Shown: piece by piece, positions 43,430 through 52,202 of the stretch
Layout of the letters: the number at the start of each line of letters is the position of its first letter
How positions within the stretch are numbered: the stretch's first letter is position 1
Assembly (NCBI RefSeq): GCF_900130015.1
Contig: NZ_FQXS01000002.1
Location: 186,001-250,000 of the forward strand
From: Desulfofustis glycolicus DSM 9705
GTDB taxonomy: Bacteria; Desulfobacterota; Desulfobulbia; Desulfobulbales; Desulfocapsaceae
Direction of reading: 5' to 3'
DNA: 64,000 bases
The notes under the pieces: generated by a model
The model's input: only the letters and a program-made list of their open reading frames with translations
What the model was told of the DNA's origin: nothing
The model's database searches: none
Made by a program: the position numbers and the translations under genes

Positions 43430-44394
43430 GACAGGGCATGGCGGCAGATTCACTGCGGCAGGTAATCACGGCCGATTCGGTCGGGGTGCAGATCGGACCG
43501 ATGCTCTCCGGATCGGCACGCTGGCGCATCACCCAGACCTATCGCCACTGTTTCTATTGCCTCTCCGATACCGGAGACGTCATCTGTATCGGTGATGCCC
43601 ACATCGACAGGGGGCCGTTCACCATCACCTGCACCGTCAGTGATGTAACGGCAGTTGCTGCGCTTGCTGGCAGCCAATATGTCCAATCGTGTGACGGCAC
43701 CATGCTGTTCGGTGATCAGGCCATCCTCGACACGGCCCGTGCCACACCGTGGCCGGCCGATTTCAACACCTGTGCCGGACCCGGAGCCGCCCTTGATACA
43801 ATGCTGGCGACCCTGGTCGATACGGCCGCCACCACGGCGCCGCAGCAGAGTTTCGGTGCCCTGATCCCGGCAATATTTGCCTCTCAACCTCGTGCTGAGA
43901 AGACCTCGGCTCTCACCGTCGCTCTGCATCGACGACTGCTGCAGGTCGTCGATGCCATACGGTACGAAAATGCTTTCGATGATCCGGAGCGGCTGACGTC
44001 ACTGCTGGCCCCACTGATCGGCCTCGGGTACGGTTTAACGCCGTCCGGCGACGACTTTTGTGCCGGATGGATCCTCAGTCTCGTTGCCATCGGCAAAACA
44101 CGGCAGGCAACGACGCTGGCGACCGGCCTCTTCGACGAAGCCGGAAACCGAACGACGGCGATCAGTCTCGCCTTTTTTCGGGCACTAGCGGAATCCCGGC
44201 TATCCGAAGGCCAGGCCCGGCTCCTTCACTGCTGCGCGGCCGGACAAACTACCGATCTCGCCGATGCGCTACACGGTGTTTACCACCACGGCGGCACCTC
44301 GGGATGGGACATGCTGGCCGGATTCGCCTTCGGCATCGGCCTGCCTTTAGGTGAACATCGATTCCCCGGGCTGGCCGGTTCTGCTGGAGGCTGA
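43426..44394 (+). CDS. DUF2877 protein (AllH/YlbF-like), oxamate transcarbamylase subunit
   Basis: The 322-residue protein has the DUF2877 signature LGYGLTPSGDDFCAGWIL near residue 205. An N-terminal segment AADSLRQVITADSVGVQIGPMLSG is followed by SARWRITQTYRHCFYCLSD, resembling E. coli YlbF. DUF2877 has been assigned as a subunit of oxamate transcarbamylase with FdrA and DUF1116. The start at 43426 overlaps the carbamate kinase stop (ATGA). A 150-bp gap with family B repeats separates it from fdrA. Confidence 0.82.
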   Translation: MRQGMAADSLRQVITADSVGVQIGPMLSGSARWRITQTYRHCFYCLSDTGDVICIGDAHIDRGPFTITCTVSDVTAVAALAGSQYVQSCDGTMLFGDQAILDTARATPWPADFNTCAGPGAALDTMLATLVDTAATTAPQQSFGALIPAIFASQPRAEKTSALTVALHRRLLQVVDAIRYENAFDDPERLTSLLAPLIGLGYGLTPSGDDFCAGWILSLVAIGKTRQATTLATGLFDEAGNRTTAISLAFFRALAESRLSEGQARLLHCCAAGQTTDLADALHGVYHHGGTSGWDMLAGFAFGIGLPLGEHRFPGLAGSAGG

Positions 44395-44432
44395 TAATTG
44401 GTGGCTGACGGGCTGAAGTCTGTTTTGCCATT

Positions 44433-44520
44433 GGGAAGTCGGCGAAGGACAGGTTAAATCTCCCTCGTCGTAGGGAAGTTAGCGGAGGACAGGTTAAAAC
44501 CTGTCCCGCCGTTGGATGAG
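44433..44520. repeat. Palindromic repeat family B, two-module copy
   Basis: A degraded module (GGACAGGTTAAATCTCCC) is followed by a complete one (GGACAGGTTAAAACCTGTCCC, then GCCGTTGG). It sits just upstream of the FdrA ribosome-binding site, like the copy before the RraA-like gene. Confidence 0.6.
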
Positions 44521-44544
44521 ATAGCAGTCAAGAGGTTATGTATT

Positions 44545-46080
44545 ATGTTCGAAACAACTACCATCGTAACGGCAAGTTATTTTGATTCGGTCGTCCTGAT
44601 GCGGGTCGCCAGCCAGCTGAAAAAGCGGGACGGCATCACGGAAGTGGCGATGTTCATGGGCACGGAAGGCAACCATGAACTCCTCGACCAAGTCGGCCTG
44701 GCAACGGCTGAAAGCAAACATGCCGGCCCCCAGGACCTGATCATCATTGTCCGGGCGGACACCCAGGCCCTGGCTGAGCAGACCAGCACGGAAGCAGCTG
44801 CGATGCTCTCCGCCAAGAGGGAAACCGATCAATCGGAACTATCCTACCGGCCGCGGATGCTCGATCGCGCCCTCGGCTTTCTGCCGGACGCCTCACTGGC
44901 CGCCATTTCCATCCCCGGTGCCTACGCCGCTCGGGAAACCCAAAACTGCCTGGCGCATGATCTCAACGTCTTCCTGTTCAGCGATAACGTCGCGTTGGAC
45001 GACGAGGCACGACTGAAGAAAATCGCCCTGGACAAAGGACTGCTGCTCATGGGGCCGGACTGCGGCACCGCCTATCTCAACGGGGTCGGCCTCGGTTTCA
45101 CCAACGTAGTGCGCCGGGGCAGGATCGGCTGTGTGGCCGCCGCCGGTACCGGCCTGCAGGCCGTGGTCTGCCGCGCAGACCACCGTGGTGAGGGGATTTC
45201 ACACGGTATCGGCGTCGGCGGCCGCGACCTGAGCGGAGAGGTCGGCGGCCTGATGACCAGCTACGCCCTGTCGCTGCTCGATCAAGATCCGGCCACCGAG
45301 GTCATCATCCTGATCTCGAAACCGCCGCACCCCGAGGTTGCCCGTAGCCTTGAGCAGACCTGTCGGCAGCTGGCCACACCGGTGATCACCTGTTTTCAGG
45401 GCACCACCCTCGACTCCGACGCCTTCATCCAGAGCGCAACGCTCGATGAGGCCGCCGACCGAGCGGTCTGCCTGCTCGGCAACACGCCCTTCGTTCCGCG
45501 AAACTTTACCGATATAGCCCGCATCAAGCAATTGCTCGATCATCAGCAATCGACAGCGGCAGGAAGGCGGATTATCGGTCTGTTTACCGGGGGGACACTG
45601 GCCAAAGAAGCATATCTGCTACTTCGCCCGCTGCTCGGAACCGTCTCCGCCGATCTTGACCAGGCCGGCAGCCACTGCCTGGTCGACCTCGGCGACGACC
45701 GCTATACCGTGGGCAAGCCGCACCCGATGATCGCCCCGGAAAACCGGACCGAAGTCTTATTGGAACTGGCCACCGCCGGCCGGCTCGATGACTGCGGAGC
45801 ACTCCTCTTCGATTTGGTGCTCGGCCATGGCTCGCACGCTGATCCGGCGAGCGAGCTTGCCGCCGGCCTGGCCGAATTACGCAGTCGGCACGGCCTGACC
45901 ATACCGGCTATCGTCAGTCTGATTGGCACCGAGGGCGACCCACAATCACTCGTCGAACAGCAGCGCGTCCTGAACGAGGCCGGCGCTACCGTTTTTCTGA
46001 TTAATAGTGAAGCAGCCCGTTATGCGGCCCTGCTCGTCGTCCCCGACTGCCGCCAGGCATTAATGGAGGTACGCCCATGA
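44545..46080 (+). CDS. FdrA-like protein (AllF), oxamate transcarbamylase subunit
   Basis: The 511-residue protein resembles acyl-CoA-synthetase-like FdrA. A CoA-binding-type N-terminal half includes GPDCGTAYLNGVGLGFTNVV near residue 170, then the conserved GIGVGGRDLSGEVGGLMT. A succinyl-CoA synthetase beta-like C-terminal half carries GLFTGGTLAKEAYLLLRP. The start at 44545 follows AGAGG. FdrA, with DUF1116 and DUF2877 proteins, forms the oxamate transcarbamylase of E. coli. That enzyme transfers the carbamoyl group of oxalurate to phosphate, giving oxamate and carbamoyl phosphate. It overlaps the next small gene by 4 bp. Confidence 0.85.
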   Translation: MFETTTIVTASYFDSVVLMRVASQLKKRDGITEVAMFMGTEGNHELLDQVGLATAESKHAGPQDLIIIVRADTQALAEQTSTEAAAMLSAKRETDQSELSYRPRMLDRALGFLPDASLAAISIPGAYAARETQNCLAHDLNVFLFSDNVALDDEARLKKIALDKGLLLMGPDCGTAYLNGVGLGFTNVVRRGRIGCVAAAGTGLQAVVCRADHRGEGISHGIGVGGRDLSGEVGGLMTSYALSLLDQDPATEVIILISKPPHPEVARSLEQTCRQLATPVITCFQGTTLDSDAFIQSATLDEAADRAVCLLGNTPFVPRNFTDIARIKQLLDHQQSTAAGRRIIGLFTGGTLAKEAYLLLRPLLGTVSADLDQAGSHCLVDLGDDRYTVGKPHPMIAPENRTEVLLELATAGRLDDCGALLFDLVLGHGSHADPASELAAGLAELRSRHGLTIPAIVSLIGTEGDPQSLVEQQRVLNEAGATVFLINSEAARYAALLVVPDCRQALMEVRP

Positions 46081-46256
46081 CCGACAAACAATCACCGCTG
46101 ACCCGCGAGGTGCGGGTCATCAATATCGGCCTCGAACGCTTCGCCGACGATCTGCGCAGCCTCGGCGTCCAGGTGGTCCAAATGGATTGGCGGCCGCCGG
46201 CGGGCGGCGACAAAAAGCTGATCGAGATCCTGGACCGCCTCAAAGACCGGTCATGA
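46077..46256 (+). CDS. Small 59-residue protein between FdrA and DUF1116
   Basis: The frame opens with ATGA overlapping the fdrA stop and closes 37 bp before the DUF1116 gene. It encodes a soluble 59-residue protein with basic N-terminus, the core VRVINIGLERFADDLRSLGV, then VVQMDWRPPAGGDKKLIEIL. The tidy overlap, regular helix/strand pattern and conserved-looking WRPPAGGD end argue for a real gene. From memory, a similar short segment adjoins FdrA or DUF1116 proteins elsewhere, but I cannot check this. It may be a small subunit of the transcarbamylase, or a detached domain. Confidence 0.65.
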   Translation: MTDKQSPLTREVRVINIGLERFADDLRSLGVQVVQMDWRPPAGGDKKLIEILDRLKDRS

Positions 46257-46293
46257 AACCATCCTTTCTCCACATCAAGCAGAAGAGAGTGTC

Positions 46294-47529
46294 ATGAACA
46301 TTACTGAAGCCAACCGACAATGCCTTGACAAGATCCAGGCGAGCACCGCGGTCTGGAGCGATATCCGGCCGGCCCATGAAGTCATCTCCGGCATGACCGA
46401 CTATACCGTACTGCACGCCGGCCCCCCCCTGACCTGGGAGCAGATGTGCGGGCCGATGCGCGGCGCCATCACCGGGGCCTGCATCTACGAGGGCTGGGCG
46501 ACCTCTCCGGACGAAGTCGACAGGCTGGCCAGCGGCGGCAAACTGGTCTTCGATTCCAGTCATCATCGCCATGCCATCGGTCCGATGTCGGGAATCATCA
46601 CGCCGACCATGGAGGTCAACGTCGTTAGAAACGAGCCTTTCGGCATCGAGACCTACTCGACGCTCTATATGGGCATCGGCAAAGTGCTCCGGCACGGCGC
46701 CTTCGATGACGAGGTGATGACCAAACTCCGCTGGATGAACCAGGAGCTGGCGCCGCTGCTCAAGGCCGCTCTGCAGGCGGCAGGCGGCATCGATATCAAG
46801 AGCATCGTCGCCCAGTCACTGCAGATGGGTGACGAGCTGCACAACCGCAACAAGGCGAGCAACGCACTGCTGCTGAACAGCCTTGTACAACACCTGATCG
46901 AAGTCGGCACGAAGGAGGAGGCGATCCGGGCCATCGACTTTATCGACAAGGCCGGTCATTTCATTCTCAATGTGGTCATGGCCGGTTCTAAAGGGATGCT
47001 CGACGCCGGCAGCGGCATAGACGGTTCGACGATCGTCACCGCCATCGCCCGCAACGGTTACGAGGCCGGAATTCGGGTCAGCGGCCTCGGCGACCGGTGG
47101 TTCACGGCCCCCGCCCCGCCCATCGACGGCGTTTACTTCCCCGGGTTCGGACCGGAAGACGCCAATCCCGACCTGGGCGACTCGGCCATTACCGAGACCA
47201 TCGGACTCGGCTCCTTTTCCATGGCCGGTGCGCCGGCCGTGGTCGAGTACATCGGCGGCACCGCCCAGTTCGCGGTGGAGACCTCGCTGAAGATGTACGA
47301 GATCACCGTCGACGAACACCAGACCTACAAGCTGCCGCCGCTCAATTTCCGCGGCGCGCCGCTCGGTATCGATATCCGCCGGGTGGTCGAAACCGGCATC
47401 ACCCCGGTAATCAATACCGGTATCGCCTGCAAGCGCCCGGGAGTCGGCCAGATCGGCGCCGGGCTGACGGCCATCCCGTTGCAGTGTTTTACCGCAGCAC
47501 TCGAGGCCTTCGCCCAGCAATCGACATGA
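46294..47529 (+). CDS. DUF1116 protein (AllG/YlbE-like), oxamate transcarbamylase subunit
   Basis: The 411-residue protein matches E. coli YlbE in its N-terminal half (LHAGPPLTWEQMCGPMRGAI, GACIYEGWA, HHRHAIGPMSGIITP). It has further DUF1116 blocks MGDELHNRNKASNALLLNSL and SGLGDRWFTAPAPPIDGVYFPGF. It would be the largest subunit of the oxamate-type transcarbamylase with FdrA and DUF2877. A ribosome-binding site (AAGAGAG) precedes the ATG. Its stop overlaps the amidase start. Whether oxalurate is the true substrate here, rather than another carbamoyl acid, is not shown by the sequence. Confidence 0.85.
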   Translation: MNITEANRQCLDKIQASTAVWSDIRPAHEVISGMTDYTVLHAGPPLTWEQMCGPMRGAITGACIYEGWATSPDEVDRLASGGKLVFDSSHHRHAIGPMSGIITPTMEVNVVRNEPFGIETYSTLYMGIGKVLRHGAFDDEVMTKLRWMNQELAPLLKAALQAAGGIDIKSIVAQSLQMGDELHNRNKASNALLLNSLVQHLIEVGTKEEAIRAIDFIDKAGHFILNVVMAGSKGMLDAGSGIDGSTIVTAIARNGYEAGIRVSGLGDRWFTAPAPPIDGVYFPGFGPEDANPDLGDSAITETIGLGSFSMAGAPAVVEYIGGTAQFAVETSLKMYEITVDEHQTYKLPPLNFRGAPLGIDIRRVVETGITPVINTGIACKRPGVGQIGAGLTAIPLQCFTAALEAFAQQST

Positions 47530-48863
47530 ACCCGCCCTGCGAACTGACCGCCGGGGAAGCGCTGCGCCTGATGGCAGACGACCGTCTCGACAGTGAGGCG
47601 CTGGCCGTATCCTGCCTGGAACGCATCGACCGGCTGGAACCCGCCGTCGGCGCCTGGGCACACCTCAGCCCGGAGCACTTGCTCGCCCAGGCCAGACAAG
47701 CGGACCAGCGCCGCCGCGAAGGCCAAGCGGCGGGCCTGGTGCTCAACGGCATTCCGGTCGGCGTCAAGGATATCTTCGATACCTGCGATCTGCCGACGGA
47801 AAATGGAACGAGCGTCGACCACGGGCGACAACCGGCCACGGATGCCAGGGTGGTCGAGTTGCTCCGTGCTGCCGGCGCACTGATCGCCGGCAAAACCGTC
47901 ACCGCCGAACTGGCCGTCTACGCCCCCGGCAAGACTACCAATCCGCACGACCATTCCAGGACACCGGGCGGGTCGTCGAGCGGCTCAGCGGCCGCCGTGG
48001 CCTGCTCGATGGTACCGCTGGCCATCGGCACCCAGACCAACGGCTCGGTGATCCGGCCGGCCTCCTACTGCGGCGTCGTCGGCTACAAACCTACCGGCGG
48101 CTTGCTTGCCAGGGCCGGTATTCTGTGTCAAGCACCGAGCCTCGACCAGGTTGGCGTCTTTTCCCGCCGCGTCTTCGACAGCGCCCTGCTCGTCTCGGCC
48201 CTCACCGATCGGAGCCGGCTGCACGGCGATACCCAGCCCTGGTCGCCACCGGATCTTGCCCGGCTGCACAACGGCAGCGCCGCTCCGCCACGCCTGGCCC
48301 TGGCTCGCACCGCCGTCTGGCCGGAAGCAAGCAAAACCACCAGAGAAGCCATACTCACCGGGATAACCACTCTCGGTGTCGACATCGAAGAAATCGTGCT
48401 GCCGGACATCGCCGGCAGGGCCGTCGGTTGCCATCGCACCATCATGCTGGCGGAGATGGCCTATCACTACTGGCACTTTTACGACCACCACCACCTGCAG
48501 ATCAGCCCACAGCTGCTGGCAATGATCGAAGAAGGTCAGGCCATCGGACTGGCCATCTATCTTGAAGCACGGGAACTGGCTGCTGAAATCACCGACGCCG
48601 TCGAACAGGCGCTCGCCGGTTTTGACGGCGTCCTGACCCCCGCCACCCCGACACCGGCGCCGCGCGGTCTGGCATCGACAGGCAGCCCGATATTTTGTAC
48701 ACTCTGGAGCCTTTGCGGCGTCCCCGCCCTGTCGCTGCCCCTGTTGACAGGCGAGGACGATCTGCCGCTGGGGCTGCAGATCGTCGCCCCGCGCGGAATG
48801 GATAGCAGATTACTGCAGGCGGCCCAATGGCTCGAGGAAGCAGGGCCGACTGACCAATCATAA
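47526..48863 (+). CDS. Amidase-signature family hydrolase
   Basis: The 445-residue enzyme has the Ser-cisSer-Lys amidase triad. The Lys is in GIPVGVKDIFDT (about residue 80), and the GGSSSGSAAAVACSMVPLAIGTQTNGSV block carries the Ser pair (about 155-180). The start at 47526 overlaps the DUF1116 stop by 4 bp, and the long open frame upstream is only a shadow. Family members hydrolyse amides, allophanate or ureido compounds. In this operon it may release ammonia or a carbamoyl donor from an amide-containing acid such as oxamate, or from a ureide. That assignment is inference. Confidence 0.85.
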   Translation: MNPPCELTAGEALRLMADDRLDSEALAVSCLERIDRLEPAVGAWAHLSPEHLLAQARQADQRRREGQAAGLVLNGIPVGVKDIFDTCDLPTENGTSVDHGRQPATDARVVELLRAAGALIAGKTVTAELAVYAPGKTTNPHDHSRTPGGSSSGSAAAVACSMVPLAIGTQTNGSVIRPASYCGVVGYKPTGGLLARAGILCQAPSLDQVGVFSRRVFDSALLVSALTDRSRLHGDTQPWSPPDLARLHNGSAAPPRLALARTAVWPEASKTTREAILTGITTLGVDIEEIVLPDIAGRAVGCHRTIMLAEMAYHYWHFYDHHHLQISPQLLAMIEEGQAIGLAIYLEARELAAEITDAVEQALAGFDGVLTPATPTPAPRGLASTGSPIFCTLWSLCGVPALSLPLLTGEDDLPLGLQIVAPRGMDSRLLQAAQWLEEAGPTDQS

Positions 48864-48884
48864 ACGCATCAAGGAACAACCACT

Positions 48885-49364
48885 ATGATCCTGACGACCA
48901 CCCCACTCGATCCGGCAACGTTTGCCCGTTTCGGCCAAGTCCTGATGGCCGAAACGGGGATCCCGGAATACAACTCCTGGGCAGGACGGGTCGAGAATCT
49001 ACGCCCGGAGGCACGGCTCAACGTCACCTACATGAGCATGCATCAGGCCCCCTGTCCTGCCCGGATAACCCAATTCGAGCGGCACCCGTTCTCGCACCAG
49101 ATGTTCGTACCCCTCGAAGGCACCCAGCACCTGGTCATCGTCTGCCCGTCGCTGGCCAATGGCGAACCGGATCTGGCCCGGATTGCACCGTTTCACGCAA
49201 CGGGCGGCCAGACGGTGATCTATTCCGCCAATGTCTGGCATACTCCCCGGACCGTGCTCAACGCGTCGGGGGCCTTTATCATGCTCCGCTGGGATGCCGG
49301 AAATTCAATGGATACCGAATTTTTCGATCTCGATCTGCCGTTTGACGTGCACTATCCGCAGTGA
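48885..49364 (+). CDS. Ureidoglycolate lyase (AllA family)
   Basis: The 159-residue cupin-like enzyme has the AllA signature. FERHPFSHQMFVPLEGTQHLV comes first, then the metal-ligand region FHATGGQTVIYSANVWHTPRTVL, then ending FDLDLPFDVHY. Length matches AllA (about 160). It splits ureidoglycolate into glyoxylate and urea. AAGGA precedes the ATG; it follows the amidase by 21 bp. Glyoxylate could feed the serine-glyoxylate aminotransferase or malate pathways elsewhere in the window. No ureidoglycolate dehydrogenase (AllD) gene is seen here. Confidence 0.85.
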   Translation: MILTTTPLDPATFARFGQVLMAETGIPEYNSWAGRVENLRPEARLNVTYMSMHQAPCPARITQFERHPFSHQMFVPLEGTQHLVIVCPSLANGEPDLARIAPFHATGGQTVIYSANVWHTPRTVLNASGAFIMLRWDAGNSMDTEFFDLDLPFDVHYPQ

Positions 49365-49468
49365 TCGGCACCCCGGCAACCCTGCTCCGCAGACAAACCT
49401 TTGCAGAAGCCCCGTGCATCCGGTATGAATGCGTCGACAAAATCCGGATTTCATCTATGGGGTAGGTC

Positions 49469-50425
49469 GTGCTCGGTTTTCTCAAACAACAATGGTTTAT
49501 CCTCGGCATTGCGGCAGCCGCCGCGATCGGCTTCGTCGAGCCGGACTGGGGAGCGGTTCTGCAGGACTACGACATCTTCAGCATCGGTATTTTCCTGTCC
49601 TTTTTCGCCACCGGCTTGTGCCTGGAGACCCGGGCCATTCTTCGCCAGGTCAGATCGGTCAGGGCACCAGTCGCCGCCCTGCTGTCATCCCTGATCCTCT
49701 ACCCGCTGCTCGCCTGGGGAGCTGCCCTGCCGCTGTTGCCGGCTGAATTCATCGTTGGTGTCTGTATCATCGGCACCGCTCCGGTAACCGTGTCCTCCGG
49801 AACGATCATGACTGCCATCGCCCGCGGCAATGTGCCGCTGTCGCTGCTGATCTGTATACTCACCAGCTTCCTGGCCATCTTTACCATTCCGGTGATGCTC
49901 AATCTCCTTCTCTCGGTCGGCCGGGATATCGACCTGCCGGTCCTACACATGCTTGGCGGACTCGCGCTCAAAGCCTTGCTCCCCCTGATTCTCGGGCTGC
50001 TGGCCAGGCCGGCGGCAAAAGGTTTTGTCAAGAGATACAGCCACCACCTGTCGATTTTTCAATCCGGCATCATCATTCTGGTCATCTTCAATGCGGTCAG
50101 CAACTCGGCCGACGATCTGGCCGATTTGGGCAGCTCGATCATCACCGTCACGGTTTTTATGATCTGCCTGCACGTGTTCATGCTGGTCTTCAATTTCCTG
50201 TTCGCCCGCCTGATCAGGCTGGACCACGCCTCTCTGGTGGCCTTTACCATCCATACCTCGCAAAAGACGCTGGCCATCAGCTATATCGTCTGGGCCGGCC
50301 ATTTCGCCGCCGACTATCCGGCGGCCTTCATCCCGGCAATCATCTGCCAGCTCACCCAGATGACACTCGGCACCTTTGTTGCCGATTTTTTCAAAAACCA
50401 CCGCCGGTCGCCTGCCCACACCTGA
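49469..50425 (+). CDS. SBF-like (bile acid:Na+ symporter family) transporter
   Basis: The 318-residue protein has about ten membrane segments. It starts MLGFLKQQWFILGIAAAAAIGFVEPDWG and contains the SBF-like elements GTAPVTVSSGTIMTAIARGN and the C-terminal HTSQKTLAISYIVWAGHF, typical of the SBF_like (RCH/ASBT-related) group. The start is a GTG at 49469 after GGGGTAGG. It follows ureidoglycolate lyase on the same strand with a 104-bp gap, so it may belong to the operon as a second transporter or an export route for an acid product. Substrate unknown. Confidence 0.8.
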   Translation: MLGFLKQQWFILGIAAAAAIGFVEPDWGAVLQDYDIFSIGIFLSFFATGLCLETRAILRQVRSVRAPVAALLSSLILYPLLAWGAALPLLPAEFIVGVCIIGTAPVTVSSGTIMTAIARGNVPLSLLICILTSFLAIFTIPVMLNLLLSVGRDIDLPVLHMLGGLALKALLPLILGLLARPAAKGFVKRYSHHLSIFQSGIIILVIFNAVSNSADDLADLGSSIITVTVFMICLHVFMLVFNFLFARLIRLDHASLVAFTIHTSQKTLAISYIVWAGHFAADYPAAFIPAIICQLTQMTLGTFVADFFKNHRRSPAHT

Positions 50426-50563
50426 TCCGTGCGGCAGCTATCAATGCTCAGGGCCGCAGCACGGCCGCCCGCCACTGAACCAAACATCCTTCCTGCTGCT
50501 TGTGTACCGGCGGCAGCCGATACCGGCCACCTTGAAAACCGGCACGTGCACCTAATCTCACGA

Positions 50564-51421
50564 TTAGCGAGCCGTAGAATCTGTCGAGGCAGCCGGCGTT
50601 TTCGCTTCCACGGCTGCCAGAAAATCAACCAAGGCCCGGTTGAACAGATCCGGTTCCTCGGTATTGACGGCGTGACCGCTTCGGGGGAAGACCCACAGGG
50701 CGGCATCGGGCAGCGTCTTCTTGAGCAACAGGCTCGGCTCCAACGCCGGGGCATCCTCATCGCCGACGACGATCATCACCGGCAGGTTCACTTCGCGCAA
50801 CAGATGCGTCATCTCATGGAGGGACGGCCGTTTGGCCTGGATGCCGCGCAGGGTCAGACTTGCACCCAGCGGATCGAGCGCTGTCGCCATATGCTCGACA
50901 AAGTCCTGCCAGCCCCGCGGGTCTTTTCTTTTGAAGGCCAGCCGTGTCGGCCCGTTGGCATAGGTCCGGGTCGCCTGCGCGATATCGGCCTCAATGCCGT
51001 CGGCCAGCACCTCATTGCTGGCCAACCAGGCGGCACGTTCAGCGGCGATGGAACCGTATCCGCAGCCGCAGAGGGTAACCGAACGGGCCCGTTGACCGTA
51101 CCGCAGAGCGAAATCAAGCGCGGTGACACTGCCCATGGACAGACCGACGATATGGGCCGTGTCGATGTGCAGAGCCGTCAATAGCCGGGCCAGATCGTCG
51201 CCGGCGATCTGCTGACTGTAAGCGGACTGCTCGCGGGATACATCCGACGGTGGATAGCCTCTGGCATTATAGGCGATACAACGGTAAGACCGGCTCAGAT
51301 AACGCAGCTGGGCCTCCCAGCTGCGCAGATTCCCCCCGAACTCATGGGCAAACACCACCGGGACTCCGGAACCGGCTTCTTCGTAGTACAACCGGACTGA
51401 ATTGGATTCGATATATGGCAT
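50564..51421 (-). CDS. Alpha/beta hydrolase
   Basis: The 285-residue hydrolase starts MPYIESNSVRLYYEEAGSGVPVVFAHEFGG. It has the nucleophile elbow GLSMGSVTAL (Ser about 98), and catalytic Asp/His candidates in VGDEDAPALE and PRSGHAVNTEEP. The closest families are 3-oxoadipate enol-lactonases and chloroperoxidase-like esterases. GGGAG precedes the ATG. It lies convergent with the SBF-like transporter and followed (upstream side) by family A repeat copy 3. Its substrate is unknown. Confidence 0.83.
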   Translation of the reverse strand: MPYIESNSVRLYYEEAGSGVPVVFAHEFGGNLRSWEAQLRYLSRSYRCIAYNARGYPPSDVSREQSAYSQQIAGDDLARLLTALHIDTAHIVGLSMGSVTALDFALRYGQRARSVTLCGCGYGSIAAERAAWLASNEVLADGIEADIAQATRTYANGPTRLAFKRKDPRGWQDFVEHMATALDPLGASLTLRGIQAKRPSLHEMTHLLREVNLPVMIVVGDEDAPALEPSLLLKKTLPDAALWVFPRSGHAVNTEEPDLFNRALVDFLAAVEAKTPAASTDSTAR

Positions 51422-51440
51422 GATTTTCTCAACTCCCTAG

Positions 51441-51583
51441 GGGAGCTTGAAAAATTCGGAATTTCGTTCAAGGTCGAGGCGCGCAAGAAAATTTTAACGC
51501 AGTCATATATATGATATTCCGATGATAAAATTCGATTGCGCAACGATGAGATTGGGCGAAACCACAATTTTTCAAGGTTCCCC
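51441..51583. repeat. Dispersed repeat family A, copy 3 (inverted, 143 bp)
   Basis: In reverse orientation relative to copies 1, 2 and 4, with the terminal repeat GGGAGCTTGAAAAATTCGG at left and AATTTTTCAAGGTTCCC at right. It lies 19 bp upstream of the alpha/beta hydrolase ATG. The rest of the 51584-52202 gap holds no convincing gene; a TGTATACAGGTATAC motif at about 51770 is the only structured sequence I see. Confidence 0.72.
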
Positions 51584-52202
51584 TTAGATTGATCTTGGCA
51601 ATGGCGCCAAGACTATTCACCGTGCCGGGCTGGAGCTGCCCACCCTTCTGCGATGATGGCCTCCGCCGGTTGCCGTTTCTTCAAACCCGAAGCATGAAAA
51701 CTGATGATGTAGTGAAGACCATCGGCACCGAGAGTAATCCTCGTTCGGGAGCAGCCCCATCCGTTCTTGTGTATACAGGTATACTTTCACCTCATCGCCC
51801 CGTCAACAGCTTTTGGCTCCCTCCGGGAAAACCCGGATTTCGGTTCATCACCGAAACAAAGGAGACCTCTACGCGAAAGGCGGAACCTTCCGCTGCAAGG
51901 GGATGGAGTGCACCTATCCTCCTCAGAAACTCTGCGAAAACCCCACGTTCCAAAAAGTGTTTGTCGACACGTCCAATAATGCGCATTATACACCATCCCG
52001 GTGACAGCCAAGTCCTCCTGATAATGATCTGAGAAAACCGATAGTACCCGACATCCCTGCGGATCAGTTAATGCGCAACAGCCAAAAAACGGCTATGATA
52101 CCCGGCAACAGGCGTCGGAACGAAACGCTATGACACTGACCGGCAGGGGACCTTGGCCCATTGTCCCGATCAGGGGGTATGTTCCATAACACCAGGAGTC
52201 GC

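Noticed and set aside
51768-51785. TGTATACAGGTATAC as an operator
   Set aside because: Partly symmetric, but no promoter or regulator gene is adjacent and no second copy was seen.
51589-52032. 147-codon frame between the MITE copy and the sensor kinase
   Set aside because: No ribosome-binding site, no recognisable domain, and several overlapping frames of similar length on both strands.
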